Assembly: GCF_000247815.1 (NCBI RefSeq)
Contig: NC_021684.1
Location: 13,764,558-13,828,557 of the forward strand
Direction of reading: 5' to 3'
DNA: 64,000 nucleotides
From: Ficedula albicollis
Lineage: Eukaryota; Chordata; Aves; Passeriformes; Muscicapidae
Shown here: one piece after another, positions 50,606-64,000 of the stretch
Position numbering within the stretch: the first letter of the stretch is position 1
How the letters are laid out: each line of letters starts with the position of its first letter
Position numbers and translations under genes: made by a program
Notes under the pieces: model-generated
What the model was told of the DNA's origin: nothing
Databases searched by the model: none
What the model saw: only the letters and a program-made list of their open reading frames with translations

Positions 50606-53335
50606 CCTTTTCCATTCAATTTTGTCATATCTATTTTGTATTGGTACTTTTTTCTTGTTGGAATTGTATTTGCTCCTATTGAATACTCACATAATCACAA
50701 ACCTTCACTAATGGTGACAAAATGTTATTTATTTATGTTTATTTGTTTTTTTATTGGCTTTTATAGCATCTGTTTCCTTTGGCATGCAAGCTTCTCTGCT
50801 ACTAAAACAGGATTTCAAGAACGTGAGCTGAAACTGCAGTGAGGTTGCATCTAAAACTCTCTTTAATTTTTTAATTTTTTTTTTAAATGGGAGCCTGGGT
50901 GTGCAGGGATGGCAGGGTAGGTAACATGCCTCTTCCAGTGAGAATAAACAGCAGGAACACAAGAATGTCAGAGCAATAACAATCCTGTTTTCATGCAAAT
51001 TTCCCAGGAGTAAGAGAGGCATATTGTAGATGACACATTAACAGGCTTGTCTTTAAATAGAATTTTTTTTTCAAAGTCTTCCTGGGGGCGCCAATGACTG
51101 TTCAATGCAACATTAATGGATGCATTCTCCTGATAGAATAACAAGGATTTGAAGACTGAAAGAGACACTAAACTTGTCTCCTGCCAGATTTTGTACAACT
51201 GTTTTTCCTCTGAATGCATACCTGGATTCCTGCTGTCTCATAGCAAGGGGAAACCCACCCTCGTGTCTGCAGTGCCAGTGACCTTCCAGCAGGACTTCTC
51301 CTGTGTACATTTGGGAGTAACTGGAGCAGGAAGAGCAGCTGCTGCCGCTGATTTGAATCAGGAGATGTACATTGCAGCAGCTGGGGACGGGAAGTGTTCC
51401 TGAACATGGCTCTGGTGATGGAAAGATGCTGAAGAGCCTGTACATTAATGCAGTTCTAGAACCCACAGGAACTGTCCCCTGGATCAGTTCTGCTCCATCC
51501 TGCTGCTGCCTCATAGCTCCCAGGAGTTCATGCAGTGATGGAAGTGAAAAGAAAATACACCTTTGGTCTTTGAAGAGTGATGTATGTTTCCTCTCCTTCT
51601 TCCCAAAGGAAGTTTCTCTCTTGCCCCATATGATCAGTCAAGTAATTTAGCTCTCTCTTCCAAAATATTTCACCATTTATCTAGTCATCTTTCTTGTTGT
51701 CTTTGTGCTTCATCTCTTTTTATACCTTTCAAAATGGGGAAATTTGAAGAGTGTCTCCTCACTTATTAAAGAGGGCATTGCAAATCAGTTTGGGCACTAA
51801 AACTCACCCTTTTCGCTCATCTCTTATTTCCTCTGTGTTGTCATTACAAAACCCTGTTAAGAAGTGTGCTCTCTGCTCTGGCTGTGGGAAGACTGCATGG
51901 AATAGCATTTTAGCACCAGCAGGGTTTCACTGGTTGTGATGATTTGGCACAATTTCCATCTGTGATATGCATGATTTCCAGGTCTCTTTATGTCAGAGGA
52001 CAAGATGTGTTTTGTGTTTTGACAGCTGTCTGTTGTTTGTGTTTTAATTTACTTACTGGGATGAAGTCATCAGCTTGTCTGGATGAAGGTGGCAAAGTCA
52101 GCATATCCACAGATTTCTACAGTAGTGTTCCAGGGGCATGAAATATTTCAAGCCTATCAAATACGTTTTCTGCCTTTCCAGGTTAGGTCTTTTGTTAGTT
52201 ACTTTCCACTGAACCTCTTCTATTCTGCTTAGTTTAAATATTCATTTTAGCAGAACCTGGAAATTGAGTTCTTTTTGCAGTTTTCTGCCCGTGGCAAATT
52301 ATCCAAGCACCAGACAATTGAGCCTTTTTCTGATCCAATGAATATTTAAATATTTTATGCAAATATTTGCTATATATTATTTGAGAACAAGTGAGCAAAC
52401 AAGAATATCTCCATATGCTGATGCCTAGTATAGTTAAGTGGTAGTGGGGGAACAGGAGCTCCAGCACATGCTTTTGCAAGTAGTTGTTAGGCAGAATGAG
52501 TTTCTTTGATGTGGAGCTGCCCTTAGAATATCCTGTAGCTCTGTAGTGAGGACATTTGGTAAGTAGGAGATCCAGATCTGCCAGAAAGGAGGTTTCAACC
52601 TGCTTGTCTGCAGGTGAATGTTGTAATTATTTACCTAAATTTAAGTTCATGCACAGTTTTTGTTCCTTAAAACTATATTTTTGGGGTATTTTTCAATTTT
52701 TGGAGAGAGGAGGAGTGATTTTTTTTTTTTTTTTCTTTTGAGTGAAAAGGACCATTTTGGATCTCAGCTTATGCTACAACAGTCAGATATAATTCTGAGG
52801 CTGCTCTTTCTTCTATAGAAGCCTGGAAAAGCAGGGAAATGCTAACACCAATCCCCATAAGATTGAATGCTCCACACAAAAATTATAATGGACCATATAT
52901 GATAATTTAAATTATATTGCTTTATTTCATGACTTGGTATCTCTGAAATGTTAGAGCAACCTGTAGAGAGTCATATGTCATTTCAGCCATTGATTTCTTT
53001 GCCATAACTCCCTTTTCTCTGAAGTAAAAGTGGCAAGAGGAAGTAAAAGCAACTGAATGAAAAAGGAGCAGCTAATCTTTTTTCTGTTGTTTTATGTTCC
53101 TAGCTGATGTGAAAGTAATCATTAATTAATGTTACTGCTCTGTGTTCCACTATGTAGGTGTGTTTAAATGTCAGTCTCCTGTCATGCAACCACCTCTGGC
53201 TATTACTGAACTGTTAACTTAGAATGAAAAAAAAGGCTTCTGAGGAAAAAGTAATGGAGCAAAGTTCTTGTGTGTGTGGGGTTTTGTTTACCTTGTTCCT
53301 TCACAGAACTCGGAGAAACCGGGTGAGAGAGGCAG
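50606..53335. other. unannotated non-coding DNA
   Basis: Unique sequence with T runs near 50873-50884 and 52719-52734. An AT palindrome (AATATTTAAATATT, 52341-52354) lies beside an octamer-like ATGCAAAT. The 51200-51530 part is GC-richer. No exon that I can support. Confidence 0.5.
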
Positions 53336-53511
53336 AGCACACTGCCAAGGGCTCTCTTCTTGGAGAATATCTTGGTTATATAATGTTGCTTGTTTGTGTT
53401 GCCAGTCACAGTTATTCTTCACTCAAGCACACTGCCAAGGGCTCTCTTCTTGGAGAACATCTTGGTTATATAATGTTGCTTGTGTTGCCAGTCACAGTTA
53501 TTCTTCACTCA
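53336..53511. repeat. 90-bp tandem duplication
   Basis: AGCACACTGCCAAGGGC starts at 53336 and 53426. The copies differ by GAATATC versus GAACATC, and by a 4-base deletion in the second (TTGTTTGTGTTG versus TTGTGTTG). Open frames of up to 112 codons across it are products of the repetition. Confidence 0.92.
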
Positions 53512-56500
53512 ATGATAGGGTAGAGCCTTCTGATTTTTTCCACTCTAGCCTTGGACTTGCAGGATGGAAACCCATTATTTTACTGTCTACTAATTCTTGC
53601 TGTTAATGGTGAGCAATACAGACTTTTTTCAGCAGTTGAGCACATATCTCCATGAACACACAAATATGGCCATCATCTTGCTAGCAATGCTGCAGGAAAC
53701 AGTAAAACATACCAATAGGAATATTACTCTTAGTGCATACCATGGAATTCAACTCAATGATCAGACTCACCACTCACTGAAGGAAGGTGCTCATAGTTTG
53801 TATAACTCCTGCTGTATAAAAAAGACCTGAAGAAAACTTGTTCTCCTGAATTACAGTTATTTCTGATTTGTTCTGCCACGATGGGGGTGGGCAAAGAAGG
53901 GCACAACAAGAACTCTTCCCAAAACAAGTATTTAATTTAGTAGATTTGTTTAAGCTGAAAGAGACATCAGAGCTGGCAAGTTTTGAAACACCGTCTTTTC
54001 CAGCTTAATGAAGCATTTTCTTTTAAGGCTAATTATTCCCCAGTCACAAGTTAAACCTCACCTTCAGTCAAAACCAGAATTCCAATAACACACTTGTATT
54101 GAGCTGGAGCAGCTGCCATGGTCAAGGACTGGGGATTTTTTTTCCTTTATTTTTTCTTCTGACCATCCTTCAGAAGGGTAACCCAGAACATTCAAACCCA
54201 TTAAGAAGCAAGACTCCAATAAGTAGTCAATTATGTGTTGATAGACCGTGTTAGTTCTTCAGAGGATCATCAGGAGGGCTTACTCTATGGAAGTGGGAAG
54301 TATTGGATTTCTGTTTTCAGCTCTTTTTCTGGATATCTAGTGCAGTTGTTTGACCTTAATGAGTTAATTAAAAGGAGAACTTTTAATAACCTGGCAAAAG
54401 TCAAGAACTTTTGATATCTCTAAAGTGGAGCAACTTAGAATCAGGTGATAGAGCTGCTTCATTTACATTTTTTTATTTTCCTGGATTATCAAAAGTCTGA
54501 AGAATTTTTAGGTCAATAATTTTAGGAAAACTTGTTTTGCACAGTTTTATTAGTAAGTTTTAAGAGCAGTTCACTGAGGCTGCTTTAGAGTGCCTTTAGC
54601 ACTCTTATACAACAGTATTATAGGAACAGTTTTGAGATATATTAATATTCAGCAGTATATGATATAATCTCACAAAGTAATTGATGAAATGGCTCTGCAA
54701 ATAAGGAAGTTTAATTTTCCCATCCCTGCTGAAAGCCTCAAAGCTCTTGTTGCCTGAAATCCATGTCAGTGTGGGAACTGGGCTGGGAACAATCTGGTGA
54801 CACAGAGCAAGAGCAGGGTATTTCACCCTGCAGCTCTGTTAGTCCTAGCTTTGTGTCACCATTGCAGAGCCTGGTGCCTCGCAAACACCTTTCTAGAGCA
54901 GCAGTGACTTCTGAAGCTCCCAGGTTTGCTGCTTTGCCTTTTTAAATCCGTGCCTTACTATTTTGAGAGACCTCCATCTCTCAAAGTTTGTGCTTTGTCT
55001 CAGTGCTTTGGTGTGCTCTAAGGAGGGGAAAAGCTGCCTGCTGAGCAGGCTGGGGCAGCTTTGAGGTGGAGATTGAGCTTGTGCACCAGGCAAGATCCTG
55101 AGCTAAACGTGGCACTTCAGACAGAAAGCTGTGCACACTCTGCAGCACTGCCAGCCCCTCATTTCTCCCTGAGCCAGCAGCTTCAGGAGCTTTGTGCCAC
55201 TGGTTGTGAGTGCTCTGTGCTGCTGGTTAAATTAGCTCAGGAAACCATGGCACCAAGGGGAGTTCTTGTAGAGAGTTTCAACATAAATTTAACATTAAAC
55301 ATGAATTGATGTTGAGCAAGCCAAGATTTGCTGGATCACACAGGATGCACTCAGCAGCCTTTGTGCAGCCGTGGCTGATCCTCTCCCCAAACTGGGCATG
55401 GAGCAGTGGTGCCTTTGTGGGAGAGCATAGCTTATTACCCAGAAGATGCAATTTAAAAAGATCTGAGGGAGAGATGGCAGATGTCTGGAGAGCTTATGTC
55501 CAAGTAAGGTCAGTTCTATTTAGATGCCCTGGTATATTTGTGTTCTGAAATGTCTTTTTGAGAAGTAGCAGTCTTAAAAGGAAGAGCAGAGCCTTGCCAA
55601 ACAACATGCTGTTTGATTTTACATCAAACCTTTAAGACAGAATAATATTTACTCCAGGGAGAAAGAGCAGCTAAATAAACATATAAAAACTTAAAAGGTA
55701 CTGAGGTTTGAAGTAATCAGTGTGCAGTGTCCAGTGATGTCTGCTGAATTTACTAAAACAGCCCTGTGAATTTAGTCAGTGGAGTTTAACCTGCACTGTA
55801 ATTACAGGATTCTGCAGAGGCAGTTGCCTCTGACAGGTTTGTATCAAAGTTTCTGGAGCCTGTGTTGTTTTTTTTCAGTACTCCATGACTCTGCCCTTTC
55901 TAAGTCACCAGTCTTAACCCTCAGCCAATACTGCCAAACATTTTCAGCAAGTCCCTCAAGTCTTTACCTTCTCCACTGCTTTGATGACCTCAACTGAGCA
56001 CCTGTATAACTGCACGATGTGATCTTCTGTGCCTTCTCCCTCTGGCACCCTCACCTATTACCTTTGCTTCTAAAGTAGAGCAGCAGCTCCTTGAGAGGGC
56101 ACCTGAGTGTCTCTGTGGCTCTGCAAGACTGAGCCTGGTGGATTTCTGCTCATGGTCAGGGCCTGTGAGCTGTGATTTATTTCTTTTAAGAACGTGCTTA
56201 ATTCACTAATGAAATAACTAATAGGGAAAAAAAAAAAACAACCCCGTGATGGAATGAAAACAAGTGGCAAAGAATTAGAAAATTACTACTAGGAGAGCAA
56301 CAGATTCCTTGCCAATTTAATATTTCATGGTAGACAGTTTAGGGTTTTTTCCCCATAATGCAAAGTTCTTGGCAGCTATATAATGAAGTATTAATTTTTA
56401 ATGGTGTTTTTGGGGCTTTTATTTGCTTTGTTTTAAATGTTAATGTAGGGTTAGGCTGTTTGTTGTGTGTTGGTGAGTTTTTTTTTCTAATTCATGTGCA

Positions 56501-57140
56501 ACCTAACCTATGCTGTGAGGGATATATAAATAAATAAAAAGAAGTCTCTGCTCTCATCACTGGTGCATCCTTGTTTACTGCCTTAGGTCTCTGGCTTAGT
56601 AAGAGCCAGATATGTTTTTTTTCTTCTCTGCTGTTGTCCCTCTGATCAGTGCTACTGTTTGCAGTCCGAGGGAAGGTCTGGAGTCCAGCAGCAGCACGGA
56701 GCAGAGCTGGTGTTACATCACAGCTGATCATGTCCCATCATCTCTGGTGTTAGCCACCAGCAGGGATCCAACACTTCCCTTCTCCCTGCACCCCCTACGT
56801 ACAGCTAATTTTCTGCTGGTTCTGTGTTCAGTTTTATTTACCACACGGTGCTGCTGCTTCTTCCTGCTCATGGGGACCATTTGGGCCACCCTTGGTGCTG
56901 GAGCTGTTGCACATCCTCCAGGGAAGCCCCTGGTGTGGTGTTGATGGTTCCACACCAGGCTTTTCCTGTGTGTTAGAGCAGAGCTATGCATAGGAGATGA
57001 ACAGGACAGAGGGAAGGGCAGGAAGGAGCTGGTTCAGGGCTTAATGACCTACTGGGGCTTGATTCCTTTGTACTGGCTATGCCGATTTTTGTGCTATTTA
57101 ATCAGAAACCTAAGGTCCTGCCTTCCTGAAAGCCCTGGTT
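53512..57140. other. unannotated non-coding DNA
   Basis: Unique sequence with GC-richer patches at 55000-55400 and 56640-57000. Open frames up to 110 codons show no family features. No mobile element recognised. Confidence 0.5.
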
Positions 57141-57293
57141 CCTGGAGACCCAGGATTATACAAGAAGCCTGTCTGAGTTTTCTCTGTTTATGTGCGAGTT
57201 GTTTGCCTTTCAGCAGAGACAGACCTGGAGACCCAGGATTATACAAGAAGCCTGTCTGAGTTTTCTCTGTTTATGTGCGAGTTGTTTGCCTTT
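57141..57293. repeat. 83-bp tandem duplication
   Basis: CCTGGAGACCCAGGATTATAC occurs at 57141 and 57224, running to GTTTGCCTTT in both copies with no visible internal difference. An AATAAA word follows at 57338. Confidence 0.92.
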
Positions 57294-59557
57294 GTTGTTG
57301 TCCCTGGTCCTTAGAGAAGACTTCAAAAATGTCACCCAATAAAGTTCTAAACCCGAAGGGAAGATTAAAAGACTAATGTAGTGTTTCTGTACAAAACACA
57401 CAAGGAGAGAAATCCCTCTGCAGCTCTCAAGCTGTTAGTGAGCAGTCTGGGCTATGGTGCCCTCTGGGAGGTGAGTGTGGAGACCTCACAGATTTGTATC
57501 TTGTGTTGCTTTACCCCTTTTCTGAAAATAAACAGGATGAGGGAGAAATAACAAAGAAATCTTTGAGGGGGAATTGTTCTTGAGGAGGGTATTGTGGATA
57601 TCTTAAAAAGAACAATCCTCTGCAAACAGCTGCTGCACTTCTTTTAATTTTTAAGTAGCTTTAAAATCAGGAGCTTGATAGTGGGGAGAGCAGCATCTTT
57701 GCCTACTTCTAGCTCAGAAATGATTATTTAGTCATGTACAAAGGGTTTATGAAAGCAGATTCCCTTTGCAAAGATGATTGTCACAGTAGCTTAAATTGTC
57801 TGCCAAGCATCATAATGGAGTTTTACTACTATAGGAAAACAAAAGCAAAAGATAAGCTTAACTCAGTGAAACAAAAGAGAACAAAGGAGGGAGTACAGCA
57901 CAGAGCCTCGCTGATGACAGGAGAACACAGATTTCCCTGCAAGTAACAACTCAAAAGGGGCTCCTGAAATTAGGTTAATACACTGAACAGTTGCTGAGCT
58001 GTAAGGGGCTAACAGAGAGCAGAAACAAGTGTGTCCAAACAGGTTTGTGGGCTCCAGAGCAAAGCCACCCTCCTGTTCTCCAGGGAGAGGCTCTGAAGGA
58101 ACATCTTCTAAGGTCACGTGCCCATCCAAAAGTTTTGCTGGGCAGAGAAGGATAGAAATTCCCAAGTGGGAGGAATCATGTGATGAAGATATGGCCCAAG
58201 ACAATTGCTGACAATGTCTTGCCATCTTTGTTCCTCTGGTGGAACACTTGCATAAACTTGCTCTTCTCCTGTTTTCAGTTGAACTAAAGGCATGACTTAG
58301 GCCAAAAGGTGATTTGAGAGATGATGCCTGTAAAGCAGTGGGAAATATTTGCCTTTGAGTTAAACAGTTATGGGGCCGTGGCACTGTCAGGAAGCCAGAC
58401 TGAAAATGTCATGTGTAGTTTTTGCCTAGCCCTTGCAGTCTCTGTGGCTTCCTACTTTGCTTGCATTCCTAAAATTGTTTATAAATATTCATTATTGAAT
58501 GTGAAATGAAGGAATGAATATCAACCAGGTGAATAGTTCCTAGCCTGTGAGACATACTGTCTCTTGGGCTGTGGCAAGCAATCTCTGTTCCCAGAAATTC
58601 AGCTCTGATCCTGTGTATGCTAAGATATTTAGGCTTCCTGCAATGAGTATTTGTGTGTCTAGACTTAAACATAGGACATTAATCTGTGTAATGCACTGTT
58701 ATGCTGAAATATGGAAAGACTTGCCAGGACTCTACTGCAGTTCTTCATTAAACACCTTGAGAGCTTCATTTTCCCTATGAAAATGGAAAAGAATATATGG
58801 TACAAAGTCTTAAAAGCCTAAAAACAGCTTTACTATGCTACTTCTCCTTTTTAAATGTTGTGTTTGTGGTGTTTTGTTGTTTTTTTTTTTTTTTCTTTGT
58901 TTTTACATTTGCAAACCATGTATTGAAAGTAACTGCTAGCAGAATGGTGAGTGTGTGACATGTTGATCATAAGCTCTCCTAGCCATGGAGTCAGTGGTGA
59001 TGCTGCAGGTAGGGGGATTGGATGGTTGGACCTCGTGTTTAGACTTGTGTAATTAATTTATCTCTTTCCTTAGAAACAGATCCCTAATATGTACTCCAGT
59101 CATGGTTAACCTGCTGATTCTGCCCTTTGCTCTTGCCTGCTGAAGGGCAGAGATAAAAGGGTCATTTGGATGGCTCCTCCATGCAGAGAGGCAGCAGGAA
59201 GAGCTGCAGGGCCTGACTGGCCCAGGCTGCTTTTGGGGGACTTGTGTGAGCAGCTTTACTTGGGCCACTTGCCATTCATGTGCATTTTCAGTGTCAGTCA
59301 ATAACCAGCTGATGCCCCTACTGCAGAAGCCATGCTTTGCTAGTAATTTGACAGGTATGTGTCAAGTTTGCTCTACAGTAGGCTAAAATCCTTTGGAGAT
59401 CAAGGAGAGTCAATTTTTACAGTTATTGATATCAGTGTCTTGCTTGGGTGTTGGATGCAAAGCTGGCCATATAATGGTAATGAGAGTGATGAGAGGTAAC
59501 TTATTGCTGGTTTGTGTCTCAGAAATGTATGGGATAATGTCCTGTGCATGGCTTGGA
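57294..59557. other. unannotated non-coding DNA
   Basis: Unique sequence with a T run near 58880-58894. A 173-codon minus-strand frame (57863-58384) has no motif or composition suggesting a protein. No repeat family recognised. Confidence 0.5.
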
Positions 59558-59955
59558 AAAGGTCAGTCCTGGCACCAGTTCAGTTCACTTCTGCTTTCGT
59601 AATAACTTGGATGATGCAGGAGGGAGTGTCCTTATTAAGCTTGCAGATGATGTGAAACTGGGCTGGGCTGTAAATATATCACAATCTTTGAAAAAAAAAA
59701 AAGAATGTGATTCATTGAAGAGCAATGTAGAACAATAGCTTGGATTTGTGCAGAAGGCTTGCAGAAAAGATCTGGAGCTGTGGTGTGTCAAAAGCTGAAC
59801 ATGAGTCAGCAATGCATTGCTGCAAGAGCACTTTCCACAGAAATCAGAGCTCCTTGTTGTGGGAAACAGCGTCCACATCACTGCAGGTCACCTGGTGTCA
59901 TCCTGCTGCTTCGTGCTGGTCCTGACACCATGGAATTCTGTGTGTCTGCATTAAG
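59558..59955 (+). mobile_element. CR1 LINE ORF2 reverse-transcriptase fragment, frameshifted
   Basis: CR1 reverse-transcriptase landmarks appear in the right order but in more than one frame. SVLAPVQF (from 59563) corresponds to the family's GSVLGPxLF block. LADDVKLG (from 59640) corresponds to the catalytic FADDTKLG block. KLNMSQQC (from 59792) and PDTMEFCV (to about 59940) correspond to the downstream KLNMSQQC and RPHLEYCV blocks. Frameshifts, stops and an A run (59690-59702) separate them, so it is a dead copy. The endonuclease and the 3' end are missing. The frame changes were left as they stand. Confidence 0.75.
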
Positions 59956-62900
59956 GCACTGAGCCTCAAGGGAAAAGGGGCAGTGACTGAGTGGACTTGA
60001 CTTGAGGCTGGTTACCCTGAAGAAAGTTGCCAGGAGGTGTGATAATAGGCTTCAAGAGAAAAATCTCTTCTTCCTGGTGCAAGAAACTTAAATTAATCAA
60101 GCGGAAAAGCTAAATGATAAGGCAGGGAGGATTTGGGAAGATAGTTTGAGAGGCTGTGGCGTCTGTCTGACAGCCCTTAGCAGCAGGCAGTTGGGGTCTG
60201 TTGGGTTTATGGAGAGCTTTGGTGCCTTGTTTCTGTGGGTTACAGTGGCTGCTCCAGCTGTGCCAAGTCCTGTGGAGGAAGGGCTCCATCAGCAGCTGTG
60301 GCTGTGCTGTGAACCCCAGGCAGGTGCTCACTGAGCCTTGGCAGCTCCAGGAGGATGCTGCAGTTGTGAGGCAAACTGAGACGAGGACAATGTGCTCTGT
60401 TTATCTCTGCCCACACTTCTGTACAGCCCCAGTACAAACAGCTGTGTGAAAGGCTTGGTAAAACCCCCAGGTCTGTTTGCTCCCACTGTTGCACCAGGGA
60501 TGTCATGGTGAGTCTGTACCTGTGTGCTGGGGGTTGTTTTGACAGCTGTGGTTTCTGTGAGGGTCAGCTTTTGTCTTGAGAGCTTGTCGTGGCTGGGATT
60601 GGTGCTGTGGAGCTGTAGGGGAATTTCTCTGTGCAGGAGTCAATCACACACCTGCTCTGAGAATGGGATCAGCCTTTCTGATATGGAGCAGCTCATGATC
60701 CTTCTGCTGCTGCCTCCCCTTCCCCTGTGCTGGCACCACATGATGTTTACAGGTCCCCATAGTGACCCCAGTCAATGAAACGAGCTAAACTAAACACAGC
60801 CATTAAAGAAAACTCTTATTTTGCTGAAGGCTTTTTTTGGCTTAAATGTGGTTCCCCACTGGAGCCCACAGACAGCTGCACCAGCCCAAGTGGGTTTTTT
60901 TGAGCAGAGAGAGGAATGAATGGAATGGGAGAGCTTGGAGAATGCCTGAACTTTTACTTGTGCCAGGAAAGCATGCCTTGCTGCAGCCCAAAGGCTCCCA
61001 CACCCAGAGCAAATGGCTCCAGTCCAACTGCTTTGGAATCTGTGGACTTCAGGTGTGCCCCAGAGGCTGTGTGTGCCATGCAGGTGTAGTGGCTGTCAAG
61101 TAGCAAGCATGTAATTTGAATTCTGTTGCCCATGTAAGCATTAAATTACATGCTGTTAGAGTTTTGAAGGAAGGTATTTAAAGCCATCTAAACTTTAATA
61201 GAAACAAGATTTCAATTATTCTTGTAATGAGAAGGATGAAAGTTTTCGAGTTTATCTAGAAAAAGCCCTGTTCTTTAATGAACCTTTGTAATTAGAAATG
61301 CACTAGTCTATAACTGAATTTCTAATGAATAATCTATAGATTTAGCAGCTTCTTTTTTTCCCCCCCTTGTCCTTTATAAAAAGTTCCCAGTAAGCTACAT
61401 ATTTCCCACTGTGCAACTCATAGAGAATGCTACTGTCTTGCCATATGGTTGCTTTCCTCTAGCAATTAATAGGTCTGCAAAGGCCCCTGAATCTTTGGGG
61501 ACTGTATATTTGCTTGTGGTCTTGTCAGAGCATGCAGCATTTCCAAAGGCAATTTCTCACATTTATGTCCACTGAATAACAAGTTGCCCTAAAAAAACCC
61601 AGTGTAGTAGAACTTAAACAGAGCAATTTGGTTTATACAACAAAACAAACAAAAAAAACCAAACCAGAGTCGCTGTATCATTTCAAGTTTCTCAGGTCAC
61701 ATTCAAGAACTACTTTTTATGGCTGGATGCATGTAATCAGTTTCTTGGCAAGTGTATTTACAAGGACATTGTTGACAATCATTTATTTCCCTGCATTATT
61801 TAAAAATTAATATTACCCCAAACAAGTAAAGTTGAAGAAATCAACTAACATTTGTAGAAATGTAGTAAGGAATGGAGAATGATTATGGAAACAATAGTCA
61901 AGGGTCTCTATTTAAAAAAGGGAAGAAGAGATTGCACACCATTGTATTGAAGTTGCACCTTTAACCCAGCTACATGAGCACTGAAGCGTTTGAAGAATAT
62001 TTTAGATCCTTTCCACACAGGATTTTCTTCAGAGATGAAAACTACAGGCACCTTTTAAGAACAATCTTTGAATTATCTCTTCCTTGTGCTTCTGGAGCCT
62101 ACTTACATGACATTTGCAAGTGGCTATGCCTGATTTCCCCTTCCTCATGCTCTCCTTGTGCATCACAGCAGGAGCAGCTCTGCTCTGAGAGCCCCACAGC
62201 ATCCAGGGCTTGGGGCTGCTCTGTGCTGGGCATCACCAGTGCTGCAATACCCAGCTCACTGGGGTTTTGTTCTGGAGGGATGTCCAGGAAGTGTCTGACA
62301 GGTGGATCTGACCAAGGCTCAGTGAGAGAAGTCTTTGTGTTCTTGTGCAGCATGGGCTGCTCTTGAGGAAGAAGGTGTCTCGAGGGTGAAAATATGGCTC
62401 AATTGCTTTAATGGAAATGTAAGGACCTTGTTCATGGCTTTTGAACAAATCTGAATAAGCCTCTTGCTTTAGAACTATTTAGACTGTAATCTTATGCAAG
62501 GTGTAATCTTATGCATGTTCCTTTCTGCATATATTATTGTGCATAGTGAAAAGGACCCTTTTTCTGCATGTCTCCAAGATGATACTAAGGATATCTTTTT
62601 GGATGGAGTTTAGTCCTGCCAGGGGAAGTGGGATGTGGGAAAGATGTATGGCATCCTGCACAGGAATCTGTCCAGCACTGGGAACACTGTGGGTTAACAA
62701 AGCTCACTCCAAGGAAGTCAGGAGGTGTTTTAGTGCACCAATATTATGGTGATTTGAGGGCTTGCTCACCTGCCCAGCCTTCAGGGGATTGTCCAAACCT
62801 CATTTTTTTCAGTATATCAGGAAAGGGAGGCAGTGAGAGGATAGTGGCAACTAATCCTCTTGTGGTGCTGGCGATGATGGCTTCATCAAACCTGTTAGGT

Positions 62901-64000
62901 TGCAGTGGGTCTGCCTGGAGCTGGCTTAGAACAAGGGATTACAGAGCTTGAACCGAGTATCAGATGTGGAGCTGCAGTGCTCTGCCAGGGGGCAGAGCTT
63001 CAGCTCCTGCGTAAGGTCAAGGCAGCACGTCTGCTTTGTGTGCAAACCTTGATTCCAGGATAGCTCCTAAACCTTTGGGAAAAGTTCTCCTCACACCTCC
63101 AGCCTATCTCTGAAAGGTCAGCATCTGTATTTTCTCCCTTCTTCCTCCGCTGCCCCTGTGCCCTGGAATGGAATCAGCAGTGTGCAACATTCAGCTGTGC
63201 CCTCTGAACATCAGGTAGTTTTGAGCAGATGCAAAGGATGCCAGGTAAATTGCTCTCTGCAAACCTGTTGAATCTCCATGAGAAAATTTGGCCAGGGATT
63301 TTATTACAGCAAATATAGCCAACAACTCTGTTGTTGCTGTTAAATACACTTACATGATCTGACAATGTTAGTGAGTGGGTAACATTAGCTGAGTCTTAAA
63401 AGCTATTGCACAGGAAGAATCTGTTATGTTTCATGGTCATGGACACATTTTTCATTTTTAGCTACCCTGATGAGGAAAGAAAGTAATTTATTGTGGAGGA
63501 GTTGATCACTTGATCCTTTCCTATTAAATATCTTCAGGTAATACCTGGGCTGGAAGTAACTGGTGCTTCAAGAAAAGCTGTTGTGTTTATAATTATATTT
63601 GGTGCAAGAATATCAAACAGCAAATGAGTGAATAGGAGCTGTACTTTTATTTTGGGCTTTTTGGCATGTGAGTGGTGGGGAGGTGTCAGCCCCCTTCTAT
63701 GGTGGCTAATTACATTTCCCACATGACATTTCTCTCTCCTTGACATATCCCATCATTCGCATCAGTGGTGATTGTCACCAGCCCCCCCGGCATCTCCTGT
63801 GCTTGCTTGAAATATGAAGCCATTTGTTTAGGGAAAAAAATCCCAGGGTTTTTTTTCTGCTGTCCTAATTTTCTCACCAACTTAGTTGAGATATTCTGTG
63901 AAGGTTTTATTCTCGTAAATAAGGTTATTTTCCAGATAGGCTTTGTACAGATGTCCCAGCCCAGTTAAGTACCTTGGTTTCCACTTGTTTGTTACCTGTG
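59956..64000. other. unannotated non-coding DNA
   Basis: Unique sequence, GC-richer at 60170-60500 and 62140-62370. A short 17-bp tandem word (GTAATCTTATGCA...) lies near 62488-62520. Open frames up to 130 codons have no family features. The part just after 59955 may hold more diverged CR1 sequence that I cannot align by eye. Confidence 0.5.

Noticed and set aside
53224..53606. Open frames of 99 and 112 codons with internal protein repeats
   Set aside because: Created by the 90-bp tandem duplication, whose period is a multiple of three.
57030..57420. LTR-like 3' end with AATAAA
   Set aside because: An AATAAA word and a duplication are not enough; no TG...CA ends, primer site or internal retroviral sequence seen.
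57863..58384. 173-codon open frame, minus strand
   Set aside because: No protein-family features and no supporting splice or promoter context.

Overview
The window reads as non-coding nuclear DNA of a bird, or at least a sauropsid. The strongest evidence is three degenerate pieces of CR1 LINE retrotransposons, the dominant transposon of birds: an ORF2 linker piece on the minus strand (37532-37762), a CR1 3' region on the minus strand (about 50444-50605), and a frameshifted reverse-transcriptase piece on the plus strand (about 59560-59955). I found no open reading frame that looks like a real gene, no rRNA or tRNA, no CRISPR array and no bacterial-type gene organisation. The base composition, the local GC-richer patches in an AT-rich background and the absence of recognisable exons fit a long intron or an intergenic stretch. 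I cannot name the species or the host gene.

Layout. 1-6 kb: unique AT-rich DNA with a 78-bp tandem duplication (1247-1449) and a 43-base T run. 6.0-6.5 kb: a tandemly duplicated TATA-like motif, a second 39-bp duplication, a purine-rich stretch and a perfect 10-bp stem-loop, possibly an LTR-like remnant. 8.1-9.9 kb: a 507-bp sequence present twice, with a pure 716-base C run between the copies. 12.5-12.7 kb: a second C run (59 bases) next to a short duplication. 18.2-19.0 kb and 21.0-21.4 kb: C runs of 699 and 302 bases bordered by T runs. 24-38 kb: unique DNA with four short tandem duplications, a 384-bp inverted-repeat element flanked by TTAA (30859-31242) and a related sequence at 28543-28657. 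40.5-45.2 kb: a near-identical head-to-tail duplication of about 2.37 kb. 45-64 kb: unique DNA with three more short tandem duplications and two CR1 pieces.

No genes act together here. The main features are structural: four very long C homopolymers, two of them bounded by duplicated sequence; one large and at least ten small two-copy tandem duplications; and one foldback element. I think the C runs, and possibly some of the duplications, are assembly artefacts: gap filling with no-signal reads, and unmerged overlaps or haplotypes. The inverted-repeat element is the best candidate for real and possibly undescribed biology. I found no convincing new functional system.
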